DNA from: Onthomonas sp964456525
GTDB lineage: Bacteria; Bacillota; Clostridia; Oscillospirales; Oscillospiraceae
Assembly: GCA_964456525.1 (NCBI GenBank)
Contig: CAYWAP010000013.1
Location: 1-43,226 of the forward strand
Length of the DNA: 43,226 nt
Direction of reading: 5' to 3'
Shown here: positions 27,475 through 35,550 of the stretch, piece by piece
Layout of the letters: every line of letters starts with the position of its first letter
How positions within the stretch are numbered: the first letter of the stretch is position 1
The notes under the pieces: model-generated
Told to the model about the DNA's origin: nothing
What the model saw: only the letters and a program-made list of their open reading frames with translations
The model's database searches: none
Made by a program: the position numbers and the translations under genes

Positions 27475-27567
27475 AATTTCCTCCTTAATAGAGCCCTTTA
27501 CAGGTATCACTGGAATTATTTTACCCCTCTGGCGGCCTTTCGTCAACGGGCTACCGGCCCTCGCTGC

Positions 27568-27607
27568 AAAAAAAGGAAAGAACCTGCTTTTCCGGCAGGC
27601 TCTTTCC
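27568..27607 (-). terminator. Terminator of yceD-rpmF
   Basis: On the minus strand GGAAAGA-G-CCTGC and GCAGG-T-TCTTTCC form a long stem with loop CGGAAAA, running into TTTTTTT (27574-27568). A strong intrinsic terminator placed 17 bases after the rpmF stop. Confidence 0.93.
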
Positions 27608-27623
27608 TGGATCCAAATATCCA

Positions 27624-27818
27624 TTACTCAACTGCTTCGTTTGCCTTAACCTGGGCATAGGAACGGCCATTATAAACGCCGCAGGAGGGGCAAATACGGT
27701 GAGGCATGTGAAGTGCGCCGCACTCCGTGCAGCGAACCAACTGGGGAGCGGTCAGCTTCCAGTTTGCACGGCGCTTGTTGCGCCTTGCGTGGGACACCTT
27801 TCTCTTAGGGACTGCCAT
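27624..27818 (-). CDS. rpmF: 50S ribosomal protein L32
   Basis: A 64-residue ribosomal protein with the conserved MAVPKRKVSHARRNKRRAN start and a four-Cys zinc site (Cys30, Cys33, Cys43, Cys46), the zinc-binding form of L32. It lies 30 bases downstream of the DUF177 gene, the conserved yceD-rpmF pairing of many bacteria, although the fatty-acid genes (plsX, fabH) that often follow are absent here. Confidence 0.97.
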   Translation of the reverse strand: MAVPKRKVSHARRNKRRANWKLTAPQLVRCTECGALHMPHRICPSCGVYNGRSYAQVKANEAVE

Positions 27819-27848
27819 TGATGAGACACCTCCTCGTCAACATTTCAA

Positions 27849-28346
27849 TCATTCATCCTGCTGCAACAGTTTTGCAAGGATGGAAAAGCGGGAGTCAAGC
27901 TCCGGCTTACAGCCGCAGGGGCCCTCGTTCAGATCTTTTCCGCACTTGGGACAGCGGCCCTTACAATCCTCTTGGCAGAGGATTTTTGTATCCATTGCGA
28001 AGATCATCTCATCATGAATCAGGCAATCCAAATCCAGTTGAGTGCCCTCCAGCAAAAGGATGTCATCCTCTTCCTTTTCCAGCTCCGTGGCCAGCATATA
28101 CCGAACCGGAACGGTCAGCACGCGCTGAAAAGCCTTTCCGCAGCTGTCGCACCGGAGGTGCAGATTGCTGCCTGCCTCACACTCCAATTCCAGAAGCCCT
28201 GCCCGGTTGCGCACGCAGCCATTGACCTCGACAGGCTCTGCAAAGGGGTGAACGCCATAAAAATCCAGCTCCGAAAGATCCATCTGATACGCAAATGGAA
28301 GCTGGGAGCCGGGCACATGGATGATATCTTTTAAATCCAGCCGCAT
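27849..28346 (-). CDS. YceD/DUF177 family protein
   Basis: A 165-residue protein of the DUF177 family, linked in other bacteria to 23S rRNA metabolism and almost always next to rpmF. A central RCDSCGKAF Cys pair and a Cys-rich end (CQEDCKGRCPKCGKDL and GPCGC) suggest zinc binding. I chose ATG 28346 (MRLDLKDII), with GAGG 6 bases upstream, over the in-frame ATG at 28397, which lies upstream of the predicted -10. Its promoter and a palindrome are at 28363-28404. Confidence 0.9.
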   Translation of the reverse strand: MRLDLKDIIHVPGSQLPFAYQMDLSELDFYGVHPFAEPVEVNGCVRNRAGLLELECEAGSNLHLRCDSCGKAFQRVLTVPVRYMLATELEKEEDDILLLEGTQLDLDCLIHDEMIFAMDTKILCQEDCKGRCPKCGKDLNEGPCGCKPELDSRFSILAKLLQQDE

Positions 28347-28362
28347 AGCACACCTCGCATAA

Positions 28363-28404
28363 CGATACAAGTGGTATTGTATCGCAAGTCCTTCCACTTG
28401 TCAA
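28363..28404 (-). promoter_or_regulatory. Promoter of yceD-rpmF with overlapping palindrome
   Basis: On the minus strand a perfect TTGACA (28404-28399), 17 bases, then TACAAT (28381-28376). CGATACAA (28363-28370) and TTGTATCG (28377-28384) form an 8+8 perfect inverted repeat with a 6-base centre. It covers the -10 box and the start site and could be an operator or the base of a 5' hairpin. Confidence 0.8.
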
Positions 28405-28505
28405 CCGCTTTTCCCACGAAATTTGACCGCAAAACCCGAAAAACCGGCCTCCCGGCGGCCCCTGGACGGCGCGTGAGATTCCCCATGCCACGGCTCGATT
28501 GTCAG

Positions 28506-28534
28506 TTGCCTTTTCCTTTCAATTGTGTTATAAT
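28506..28534 (+). promoter_or_regulatory. Promoter of the pseudouridine synthase gene
   Basis: TTGCCT (28506-28511), 17 bases, then a perfect TATAAT (28529-28534), 67 bases before the ATG. Confidence 0.75.
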
Positions 28535-28601
28535 GCAAAAATGACAATTAAAAACATTTGGTAACATTTTGTAACTTTTATCAAGAAGGACGCATTTCAC
28601 T

Positions 28602-29594
28602 ATGAAATCATTCACCATCGGCGCCAATGATGCGGGCCAGCGGCTGGACCGCTGGCTTTCCAAGACCCTTCCTCTGCTCCCCAGCACACTGGCCCAGAAA
28701 TACATCCGCACCAAGCACATCAAAATCAACGGCAAACGTGCGCAGCGAAGCGACCGGCTCGCCCCGGGCGACCTGGTTCAGCTCTACATCAGGGATGAGT
28801 TCTTTGAGCTCCCCACCCAGGAGAACGCCTTTCAGAAGCTCCGCCAGCCCCGCCTAAACATCGTCTATGAGGACGACCAGATTCTTCTGGTCAATAAGGC
28901 CCCCGGCATGGTGGTCCACGCCGACGAGGGCGAGCAGGTCAACACCCTGATCAACCACATTCTCCTCTATCTCTATCAGAAGCGGGAATGGGATCCCCAA
29001 TGGGAGCACGCCTTTACGCCGGCGCTGTGCAACCGGATTGACCGGAATACCAGCGGCATCGTGATCGCCGCCAAGACGGCGGAGGCCCTGCGCGTCATGA
29101 ACCAGAAGATCCGGGATCGGGAAGTGACTAAGCGGTATCTCTGCATCGCCCTGGGAGAGCTGCAGCCCCGGCAGGGCGCCTTAAAAAGCTACCTGGTCAA
29201 GGACACCAAAAAGAAGCAGGTCTATGTCCGCTCCAAACCGGTTCCCGGCGGGCGCACAGCCATCACCAAATACCGCACTCTGGCCGCCCAGAACGGGCTG
29301 TCGCTGGTGGAGTGCGGCCTGGTCACCGGAAGAACCCACCAAATCCGCGCCCAGCTTGCCAGCGCCGGACACCCCCTGCTGGGGGACGGCAAATACGGCC
29401 GGGAGGCGGATAACCGCCGCTACGGCATGCGCCATCAGGCGCTGTGCTCCTGGTTTCTGTCCTTTCATTTTACCACAGACGCCGGCGAGTTGGAATACCT
29501 GAACCACAAACACTGGCAACTCACTCAGGTGGATTTTGTGGAGAAATATTTCCCCAATTACCGCCTGAGCCGCGTACCGTCCACCTTTGAATAA
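28602..29594 (+). CDS. RluA-family pseudouridine synthase
   Basis: A 330-residue RNA-modifying enzyme that isomerises uridine to pseudouridine in rRNA or tRNA. An S4 RNA-binding domain covers about residues 14-75 (QRLDRWLSKTL). The catalytic domain starts near residue 85, with the nucleophile Asp147 in NRIDRNTSG. GRTHQIRAQLASAGHPLLGD is the C-terminal family motif. In most relatives the catalytic motif begins HRLD, so Asn replaces His here; the Asp and Arg are retained. The target (RluC-, RluD- or TruC-like) cannot be told from sequence alone. AAGGA lies rather far (about 13 bases) from the ATG. Confidence 0.92.
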   Translation: MKSFTIGANDAGQRLDRWLSKTLPLLPSTLAQKYIRTKHIKINGKRAQRSDRLAPGDLVQLYIRDEFFELPTQENAFQKLRQPRLNIVYEDDQILLVNKAPGMVVHADEGEQVNTLINHILLYLYQKREWDPQWEHAFTPALCNRIDRNTSGIVIAAKTAEALRVMNQKIRDREVTKRYLCIALGELQPRQGALKSYLVKDTKKKQVYVRSKPVPGGRTAITKYRTLAAQNGLSLVECGLVTGRTHQIRAQLASAGHPLLGDGKYGREADNRRYGMRHQALCSWFLSFHFTTDAGELEYLNHKHWQLTQVDFVEKYFPNYRLSRVPSTFE

Positions 29595-29635
29595 CATCCT
29601 GATTTCCGGGAAATTTCCTGTATTCTGGAGGTATT

Positions 29636-30931
29636 ATGACACATTTATGGAAAGGTTTTGCCGCCGCAGCCCTAGTCGCCCTGTGCACCCTGTGCTTCTC
29701 CGGCTGCGCCCTGGGCAAACAGGCCCTCACCGTCTATGCAGACGGCGACTATCTGGACCCCTCCCTGCTGGAAGCCTTTACCGAGGAGACCGGCATCCAG
29801 GTTCAATATGTGGTAGGCGATCGAACGCCCACCGCTGAAGAAAAGGAGACCTATGCCCAGAACCAGAGCCAGACCGACGGCAACACGTCCTACTACACCA
29901 GCGCCGACGCCGTCCTGCTCGACCAGACCCAGAGCGACTCCAGCCGGGATGATTACACCGGCATGAGCCTGCGGGAGATCCTGCTCTCCACCCGCGCCGA
30001 AGTACTGGACGGGGAATGGGCCACCAATGGCGACGCCGCCGCCTACACCGCCGCCGACGCGGAGACAGACGGGGATGCGGAAACCGATGGAGAGGCCGCC
30101 TATCCCGCCTCTGTTTACGACGTGATCCTGACCGACAGCAGCACCATTACAGAGCTGGCCAACTGCGATCTGCTGATGGAGCTGGACGAGGACGCCATTC
30201 CCAACGCCGCCAATATCGACGAGGAGTGGCAGCTGGATGATTACTCCGTCACCTGCCTGTGGGAGACCATGGGGCTTCTCTGGAACACAACGCTGATCGA
30301 CACCCAACAGTCCCAGTGGTCCAGCCTGCTGGACCAGACCTACGCCGGCATGCTGCTGATGCCCGACAACGAACATGACTGCATTGCCATTGCCTTGAAC
30401 GCTCTGGGGTATGACGTCAACACCAGCGACGCCGAAGAACTCCAGGCCGCCTATGACTTTTTGGAAGAGCAGCGCGAGCTGGTCCTCGCCTACACCGGCC
30501 GGGCCTCCTATGCCCTGATGGAGAGCGAGCTGGCCGCCCTGATGCCCTGCTACTCCGGCGACGCCCTGGCCATGATGCAGAAAAACAGCAACCTGGCCTT
30601 TTCCATCCCCTCCGGCGGCACGTTCCGCATCTCCTTTGGGTACTGCATCCCGGCCGACAGCCAGATGGCGGAGCAGGCCGCAACCTTTATCAACTACATG
30701 TGCTCGGAAACCAATTTGGCCAAAAACGCCGTCTACTGTAAATACTCGCTCACCTCAGAGGGCGCCGTCGAAAAGCTGGACAGCAGCTGGCACTCCAACC
30801 CGCTGGCCTATCCGTCGGAGAGCGTCACGGAAGATGCCGAGCTATTGTGCAATCCCATCCCCGAAATTCGCGCGCAGAACAGCGTCTTCTGGGCCAATTT
30901 CACCGCTACTGAAGAGGAGGAATCTCAATGA
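29636..30931 (+). CDS. Orphan PotD-like solute-binding lipoprotein with acidic insert
   Basis: A 431-residue protein with signal peptide and lipobox FSGC (Cys24). The mature part matches polyamine-type binding proteins: LTVYADGDYLDPSLLEAF opens lobe 1, YDVILTDSSTITELANCDLL and LWNTTLID follow, and a hinge and C-terminal lobe with YSGDALAMMQ end it. Residues about 65-160 hold extra sequence rich in Asp, Thr, Ala and Ser, including AETDGDAETDGEAA. No potA, potB or potC gene is nearby, so it may serve a distant transporter or have another role. The last 4 bases overlap the thioesterase gene. The start follows GGAGG. Confidence 0.75.
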   Translation: MTHLWKGFAAAALVALCTLCFSGCALGKQALTVYADGDYLDPSLLEAFTEETGIQVQYVVGDRTPTAEEKETYAQNQSQTDGNTSYYTSADAVLLDQTQSDSSRDDYTGMSLREILLSTRAEVLDGEWATNGDAAAYTAADAETDGDAETDGEAAYPASVYDVILTDSSTITELANCDLLMELDEDAIPNAANIDEEWQLDDYSVTCLWETMGLLWNTTLIDTQQSQWSSLLDQTYAGMLLMPDNEHDCIAIALNALGYDVNTSDAEELQAAYDFLEEQRELVLAYTGRASYALMESELAALMPCYSGDALAMMQKNSNLAFSIPSGGTFRISFGYCIPADSQMAEQAATFINYMCSETNLAKNAVYCKYSLTSEGAVEKLDSSWHSNPLAYPSESVTEDAELLCNPIPEIRAQNSVFWANFTATEEEESQ

Positions 30932-31320
30932 CTGTTGAATTGGGCCTGAAAGGCCACGCCGAAAAGACCGTATCCGAAACCCTGACCGCCGCTTTCTGCG
31001 GCTCCGGCAGCCTGCCTGTCTTTGGCACCCCCTTTTTGCTGGCCCTCATGGAGGAGGCCGCCTGCCGCTCCCTGGACGGCCATCTGGACGAGGGCTGGGG
31101 CAGCGTCGGCATTGGCATGACCATCACCCACGACGCCGCTACCCCCGTGGGCATGAAGGTCTGGGCGGACAGCGTCCTCACCGAAATCAGCGGCAGAAAA
31201 CTCACCTTTGAGGTCACAGCCTATGACGAGACAGGCGCCATCGGCACCTGCCGGCAGGCACGGTTTCTGGTGCAAAATGAAACATTTTTGAGCAAGTGCA
31301 ACGCAAAACGAGGCGGTTGA
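30928..31320 (+). CDS. FlK-like hotdog-fold acyl-CoA thioesterase
   Basis: A 130-residue single hotdog-domain protein. Thr34 (FGTPF), Glu42 (LMEEAA) and His68 (TITHDAATPVG) match the catalytic trio of fluoroacetyl-CoA thioesterase FlK (Thr42, Glu50, His76, from memory) with identical spacing. The central helix and the TPVG strand are conserved. The family is often annotated as thioesterase, and most members do not act on fluoroacetyl-CoA. The substrate here is unknown; a small acyl-CoA is the plausible guess. It overlaps the preceding lipoprotein gene by ATGA and so is probably translationally coupled to it. GAGGAGG precedes the ATG. Confidence 0.8.
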   Translation: MTVELGLKGHAEKTVSETLTAAFCGSGSLPVFGTPFLLALMEEAACRSLDGHLDEGWGSVGIGMTITHDAATPVGMKVWADSVLTEISGRKLTFEVTAYDETGAIGTCRQARFLVQNETFLSKCNAKRGG

Positions 31321-31336
31321 CCGAAACAGCAGAGCA

Positions 31337-31378
31337 AGCCGCAGAATCCCGCGCCTGGGGTTCTGCGGCTGCTTTTTT
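31337..31378 (+). terminator. Terminator after the thioesterase gene
   Basis: AGCCGCAGAA (31337-31346) and TTCTGCGGCT (31361-31370) form a 10-bp stem, followed by GC and TTTTTT. The following stretch to 31664 holds no gene. It becomes AT-rich after 31490 and should contain the spo0A promoter, which I could not fix with confidence. Confidence 0.92.
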
Positions 31379-31664
31379 GTCTATCATCCCCTTGCCGGTG
31401 GCTGGCATCCGGGCGCACACCTGCCGGAGAGCAAAGTCCGCCATCTTCGGTCACGGCGCTGTCATATTTTCTCGAAAACGATCGGTTTTTCCACTATAAG
31501 TTTAGAATAGTCGATTAAAAGTCATTTTATAGCATAATATGTCGTAAAATAATCCCAGTTTTTAGTTGTAATATTTTCCCGATTATGTTACATTATTGGA
31601 GACAAAACCCGCAGCGCCCCCTCTAGGACGGCTGCTGACATTGCTTGTAAAAGGAGACGAAACC

Positions 31665-32414
31665 ATGAAATCGACAAAAATCATGCTTGCCGATGCAGAT
31701 GAAGAATTCCGCACCATTCTGGAAGACCGTATCGGAGAAACGGACGATATGGAGGTTTGCTTTTCCACCGGTGACGGCGAGGACGCACTGCATCAGCTCC
31801 AGTCCCACCCGGCGGATGTGCTCATCATGGATATGGTGCTGGGACGCATGGACGGCCTGGACTTACTGCAGGCCATTTCACGTCAGAGCGGCGCCAAGCC
31901 GCTGATTCTGATTCTCTCCAGTTTTCTGCGGGGCAACCTGGTCAACCAGGCGGCGGAACTGGGCGCGGACTTCTTTCTGCTCAAGCCCTGCCGGGCGGGC
32001 GCGGTCATCGAACGGGTTCGCCAGCTCCAGGCGGACAGCCGCTCCGAGGAGTACCGCAGCGCCACCATGGAGGCCACCGTCACCTCCATTATCCACGAGA
32101 TCGGCGTTCCCGCCCACATCAAAGGGTATCAGTACCTGCGGGAGGCCATTTTGATCGCCGTGGACAATATGGACGTCATCAACGCGGTCACCAAGGTGCT
32201 CTATCCTGAGGTCGCCAAACGCTACGGCACCACAGCCAGCCGGGTAGAGCGGGCCATTCGCCACGCCATCGAAGTCGCCTGGGACCGGGGGGATCTGGAA
32301 ACCCTCCAAAAGTACTTCGGATACACAGTAAACGGCGTAAAGGGAAAACCCACCAACTCCGAATTCATTGCCATGATCGCAGACCGGCTGCAGCTGCAAC
32401 AGAAGGTTCGCTGA
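31665..32414 (+). CDS. spo0A: Sporulation master regulator Spo0A
   Basis: A 249-residue response regulator that switches on sporulation when phosphorylated. The C-terminal DNA-binding domain (about 130-245) is strongly conserved: TSIIHEIGVPAHIKGYQYLREAI, TTASRVERAIRHAIEVAW as recognition helix region, and KPTNSEFIAMIADRL. The receiver (1-115) keeps phosphoacceptor Asp56, Ser85 and Lys107, but the acidic pair is Asp10-Ala11 where Asp-Asp is usual, and the loop after Asp56 reads MVLGRMDG. The start is ATG 31665 with AAAGGAGA; the in-frame reading to 31596 adds unconserved residues. It is monocistronic: terminators lie on both sides, and spoIVB, often adjacent, is not here. Confidence 0.95.
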   Translation: MKSTKIMLADADEEFRTILEDRIGETDDMEVCFSTGDGEDALHQLQSHPADVLIMDMVLGRMDGLDLLQAISRQSGAKPLILILSSFLRGNLVNQAAELGADFFLLKPCRAGAVIERVRQLQADSRSEEYRSATMEATVTSIIHEIGVPAHIKGYQYLREAILIAVDNMDVINAVTKVLYPEVAKRYGTTASRVERAIRHAIEVAWDRGDLETLQKYFGYTVNGVKGKPTNSEFIAMIADRLQLQQKVR

Positions 32415-32423
32415 TGGTGTTTT

Positions 32424-32460
32424 CTCTCCCGACTCGGCTTTTCGGGAGAGTTTCTTTTTT
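32424..32460 (+). terminator. Terminator of spo0A
   Basis: CTCTCCCGA (32424-32432) and TCGGGAGAG (32442-32450) form a perfect 9-bp stem, then TTTCTTTTTT. Confidence 0.93.
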
Positions 32461-32547
32461 CCCGGCGCTGTCTCATTTGAAGGGATTTTGTCAGCCCCTC
32501 CCCACGTTTGACAAAAACTGCACACCGGCGCCAGCCCATAAAAAGAG

Positions 32548-32625
32548 AACCTTCGGGTCAGGCGGGGCCAATCGGCAGCGTGTCAATGAGCACCCTGTCA
32601 ACCGGCCCGCACAGACCCGAAGGTT
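32548..32625. terminator. Bidirectional terminator with a long structured loop
   Basis: AACCTTCGGGTC (32548-32559) pairs perfectly with GACCCGAAGGTT (32614-32625). Inside, GCGGGGCC (32562-32569) pairs with GGCCCGC (32604-32610) with one bulged G. About 34 bases remain as an apical loop containing two TGTCAA copies. A T-run follows on the plus strand, and CTCTTTTT follows on the minus strand, 2 bases past the stop of 32627-33421. Confidence 0.7.
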
Positions 32626-32626
32626 T

Positions 32627-33421
32627 TTACGCAAATACGGGGAGGGACGTTACAACTTTGATGAAATCCTCCTGGGATATATTTTTGCTTTTGACGCGAT
32701 AGCCCACGCCGTCAACGACACACTCCGCCACGAAATATTCAGAATATCCCGCCGGTCCTGTCCCGCCGTCGTAATAGGGCGCTTCATAAAATCCGATTGT
32801 GAGTGCGACATCGCCAATGGCAGATTCCACCGTCGTCTCATACTCATACACCGTATCCGTTTCCGGCAGTTTGTCCTTCGAGACCTCGATACAGAGTGTT
32901 TTCCTCAGCGGGTCATATTCCTCGTCAAAGGAATCGCTGTAAAACAGGCCAAAATTGTCATAGGTCGGGGAGCCGGCATCCCCCTCAAAGGCGACCGTCC
33001 AATACATCTCGCCGTCGATGCACTCGGAGATAAAGGTATCGCTGTAAGCCTCTTCGCAGCGTTCCAATGTCTCCGGCACATAAGACGGCTCAAAGGAAGC
33101 GCCCAAATATTCCGTCACCTGCTCCATGTCCCACTGTTCCGTGCGGGCCGTGTCCGGGTCATAATAGGCCATATCCCCAGTTGCCGGAAGATACGCATTA
33201 AAGAACAAACTTCCATTGGTAAGCTCGACTTCCTGCGTAAACTCGCCCAGGGAGGTGAGGATGGTGGAATCCGTTTCCGGATTGGATGTATCTGCTTCTC
33301 CGCTTGCCGTTGAGGAGCCGGAGCCGCTCGCGGTCGAGATGGCCCCCGTCACTTCGCTGTTCCCGCAGCCGCCGAGCAACAGACACAACGCCAGAATGGG
33401 AATCAGAAGTTTCTTCGTCAT
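32627..33421 (-). CDS. Lipoprotein of unknown function
   Basis: A 264-residue secreted lipoprotein. The signal peptide MTKKLLIPILALCLLLGGC has lipid-bearing Cys19. A Ser/Gly/Thr/Asp-rich linker runs to about residue 60, followed by a mainly beta, acidic domain. The last part, DFIKVVTSL, resembles the end of DUF4367-type extracytoplasmic domains, but I would not assign a family on that. ATG 33421 follows AAAGGAGC; the in-frame reading upstream to 33484 is unlikely because it precedes this site. It has its own promoter at 33504-33532 and a terminator right after, so it is a single-gene unit. Confidence 0.8.
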   Translation of the reverse strand: MTKKLLIPILALCLLLGGCGNSEVTGAISTASGSGSSTASGEADTSNPETDSTILTSLGEFTQEVELTNGSLFFNAYLPATGDMAYYDPDTARTEQWDMEQVTEYLGASFEPSYVPETLERCEEAYSDTFISECIDGEMYWTVAFEGDAGSPTYDNFGLFYSDSFDEEYDPLRKTLCIEVSKDKLPETDTVYEYETTVESAIGDVALTIGFYEAPYYDGGTGPAGYSEYFVAECVVDGVGYRVKSKNISQEDFIKVVTSLPVFA

Positions 33422-33503
33422 GCTGCATGCTCCTTTCCGCTTTCCATCAGGGGACGCTGGCAGGAAACCAGTTTTTCGTCCCATGGGAAATCTTTATATG
33501 GAT

Positions 33504-33532
33504 AGCGTAACAGCTTCTTTTGCAAAAGTCAA
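33504..33532 (-). promoter_or_regulatory. Promoter of the unknown lipoprotein gene
   Basis: On the minus strand TTGACT (33532-33527), 17 bases, then TACGCT (33509-33504). The -10 is weak. Confidence 0.55.
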
Positions 33533-33731
33533 TTAACATTTAAAACAAATCTATTACAGATTGTTTACACAATTGCAAAGGGCGGACATGCTATTCCAAT
33601 CAAACCGCAGACATCTTCGACCCCAAATATTTCAGAAGCAATCGTTTAACCTGACCCGCTGTTCCAGCGGCTCCATGACCGGCAGACGAGGTATCGCCCC
33701 TTACGCGGCGGATTTCCTTTCAAAAACCGTG

Positions 33732-35384
33732 TTACTGGTCACGCTCAGCCGCTTTAAACCGTTTGATCTTTCTCGTCGCCGTCTTTTCAAACTCTGTGGC
33801 CCGGATTTTCAGCTTTTGGATGTGTTTATGATTGGGGAGCTTGGCGTTCAGCTTGTTGATCTCCTTCTGAATCCGCTTGCGCACCTCCGCCGGAGACAGG
33901 TCGGACTCCTCCGGGTAGACCTCCGCCGTAATCGCGTGGTCTTTTTCATAGACGACCACTTCCTGAACCTCGTCAATCCGGCTGACATACTGCTCCAGCT
34001 CCTCGGGGGAGACGTTTTCACCGTTTGCCAGGATAATCAGGCTCTTTTTCCGTCCGGTGACGAACAGGAATCCGTCGTCGTCCACGTGACCCAGATCCCC
34101 GGTGTGGAACCATCCGTCCTGATCCAGCACCTGGGCGGTGGACTGGGGATCGTTATAGTAGCCGAGCATGACGCCGCTGCCCCGGACGACGATCTCTCCG
34201 TTGCCCTCGCTGTCGGGATCGACGATTTTCAGCTCGGTCTGGGGCAAAATCTGTCCCACGCTGCCGTCCAGATGGTGATACATCCGGTTGGCTGCCAACA
34301 CCGGCGAGCACTCCGTGATGCCGTAGCCGTTGAGGAGCTCCACGCCCAGGCTGCGAAATTCCTTCACATACTGGGGGTCCAGAGGCGCGCCGCCGCAGAC
34401 AATGCACTCCAGCCGCCCGCCAAACTTGTCCAAAACGGAACGAAACAGCTGGCGCCGGCGGTCAATGCCCAGGCGCAGCAACCCGTTCGACACCGCAATC
34501 CCCCGCTTGAGGGTCTTTTCCTGCCCCTCTTTTTTGGCCGTGCGCCAGATGGTCTTGGAAAACACCTCCACAAACAGCGGCACAACCCCCAGCGTCCGGG
34601 GCTTTGCAATCACAATCTCCCGCATGAAATTGGACAGCCGGGAGCAGAGAAACACCTCCGCATGGGCGTGGACGGGCAGCAGCACGCAGGTGACCAGGCC
34701 AAAGGCGTGGTGGAAGGGGAGCACAGACAGGATCGGGCCTTTTGGCACCACAAGCTGCAGCGTATTGCTGATGTTGGAGCAGATATTGGTCTGGGAGATC
34801 ATCACGCCCTTGCTGAAGCCGGTGGAACCGGAGGTGAAAAAGATCGTACAGGCCTTTTCCGGGTCGGTCTGCCAGTTTTTATAGTCGTTCCGGCCCCGCT
34901 GGATGGCGCTTCGCCCCCTGGAAATCCGCTGCTGCAACTTCTCGATGGGATAAAAGTGCTTCCGGCGGCCATAGATCGCCTTGCAGTATGCCACGCTGTT
35001 GACACAGCTATTGCTGTAGAGAACGATGTCCGTCTCCGTCTGAAACAGCATGGTGGAGATCTCGGCATCTGCGGCATCTTTGGCAATCAGAACGGCCACA
35101 TTGCCGGTGGTGACAAGGGCAAAGTACGTCACCAGCCACGAATAGGAATTTTCACCGAGGATGGCAATCCGCCGGTTATAGATGCGGTGACGCAGCAGAT
35201 TGTTGCCCAGGGCACAAACGTCCTCATAAAAGGCGCGGTAGGAGACGGACTTCACCTTCCCGCCCTTTTGGCAGAAACGAAAACAGACGTCGTCCGGGCA
35301 CTCCTGGGCCTTCTGTTCGATCAGCTGGCGCAAAGTCGTGAGCTGTCCCGACGATTCATACAACGGATAGGCTTGGTTTTTCAT
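33732..35384 (-). CDS. AMP-binding acyl-CoA ligase (long-chain fatty acid type)
   Basis: A 550-residue adenylate-forming enzyme that activates a carboxylic acid to acyl-AMP and then usually to acyl-CoA. The P-loop TSGSTGFSKG lies in the first half, then GGAPLDP, YGITECSPV, the hinge-side GWFHTGDLGHVDDDGF with GRKK, and a C-terminal catalytic Lys in TATRKIKRF. The class fits long-chain fatty-acyl ligases, but an acyl-ACP synthetase or a ligase for another acid is possible. Start ATG 35384 has GGAGG at good distance; the longer reading to 35561 would run into the neighbouring gene. It has its own promoter. Confidence 0.88.
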   Translation of the reverse strand: MKNQAYPLYESSGQLTTLRQLIEQKAQECPDDVCFRFCQKGGKVKSVSYRAFYEDVCALGNNLLRHRIYNRRIAILGENSYSWLVTYFALVTTGNVAVLIAKDAADAEISTMLFQTETDIVLYSNSCVNSVAYCKAIYGRRKHFYPIEKLQQRISRGRSAIQRGRNDYKNWQTDPEKACTIFFTSGSTGFSKGVMISQTNICSNISNTLQLVVPKGPILSVLPFHHAFGLVTCVLLPVHAHAEVFLCSRLSNFMREIVIAKPRTLGVVPLFVEVFSKTIWRTAKKEGQEKTLKRGIAVSNGLLRLGIDRRRQLFRSVLDKFGGRLECIVCGGAPLDPQYVKEFRSLGVELLNGYGITECSPVLAANRMYHHLDGSVGQILPQTELKIVDPDSEGNGEIVVRGSGVMLGYYNDPQSTAQVLDQDGWFHTGDLGHVDDDGFLFVTGRKKSLIILANGENVSPEELEQYVSRIDEVQEVVVYEKDHAITAEVYPEESDLSPAEVRKRIQKEINKLNAKLPNHKHIQKLKIRATEFEKTATRKIKRFKAAERDQ

Positions 35385-35432
35385 AGCATTCCTCCAACAA
35401 CATGTCCACAGTAAATAGGTGATTTCAAACGA

Positions 35433-35461
35433 ATTGTACCCCCAGAACGCTGTAAAATCAA
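35433..35461 (-). promoter_or_regulatory. Promoter of the acyl-CoA ligase gene
   Basis: On the minus strand TTGATT (35461-35456), 17 bases, then TACAAT (35438-35433), 49 bases before the ATG. Confidence 0.75.
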
Positions 35462-35550
35462 CTCTTTTTGCAAAAGATACTGGGGCAACTTCCTTTTTCC
35501 CTTTCCTCCCGGCAAAGCAGCGTTTTTTCACGGGCGCGCCCCGGGGGCGC

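Noticed and set aside
31505..31548. Spo0A-box-like words (TGTCGTA at 31540 and AGTCGAT) before spo0A
   Set aside because: Each differs from TGTCGAA in one or two positions in very AT-rich sequence, so autoregulation is possible but not supported well enough to list.
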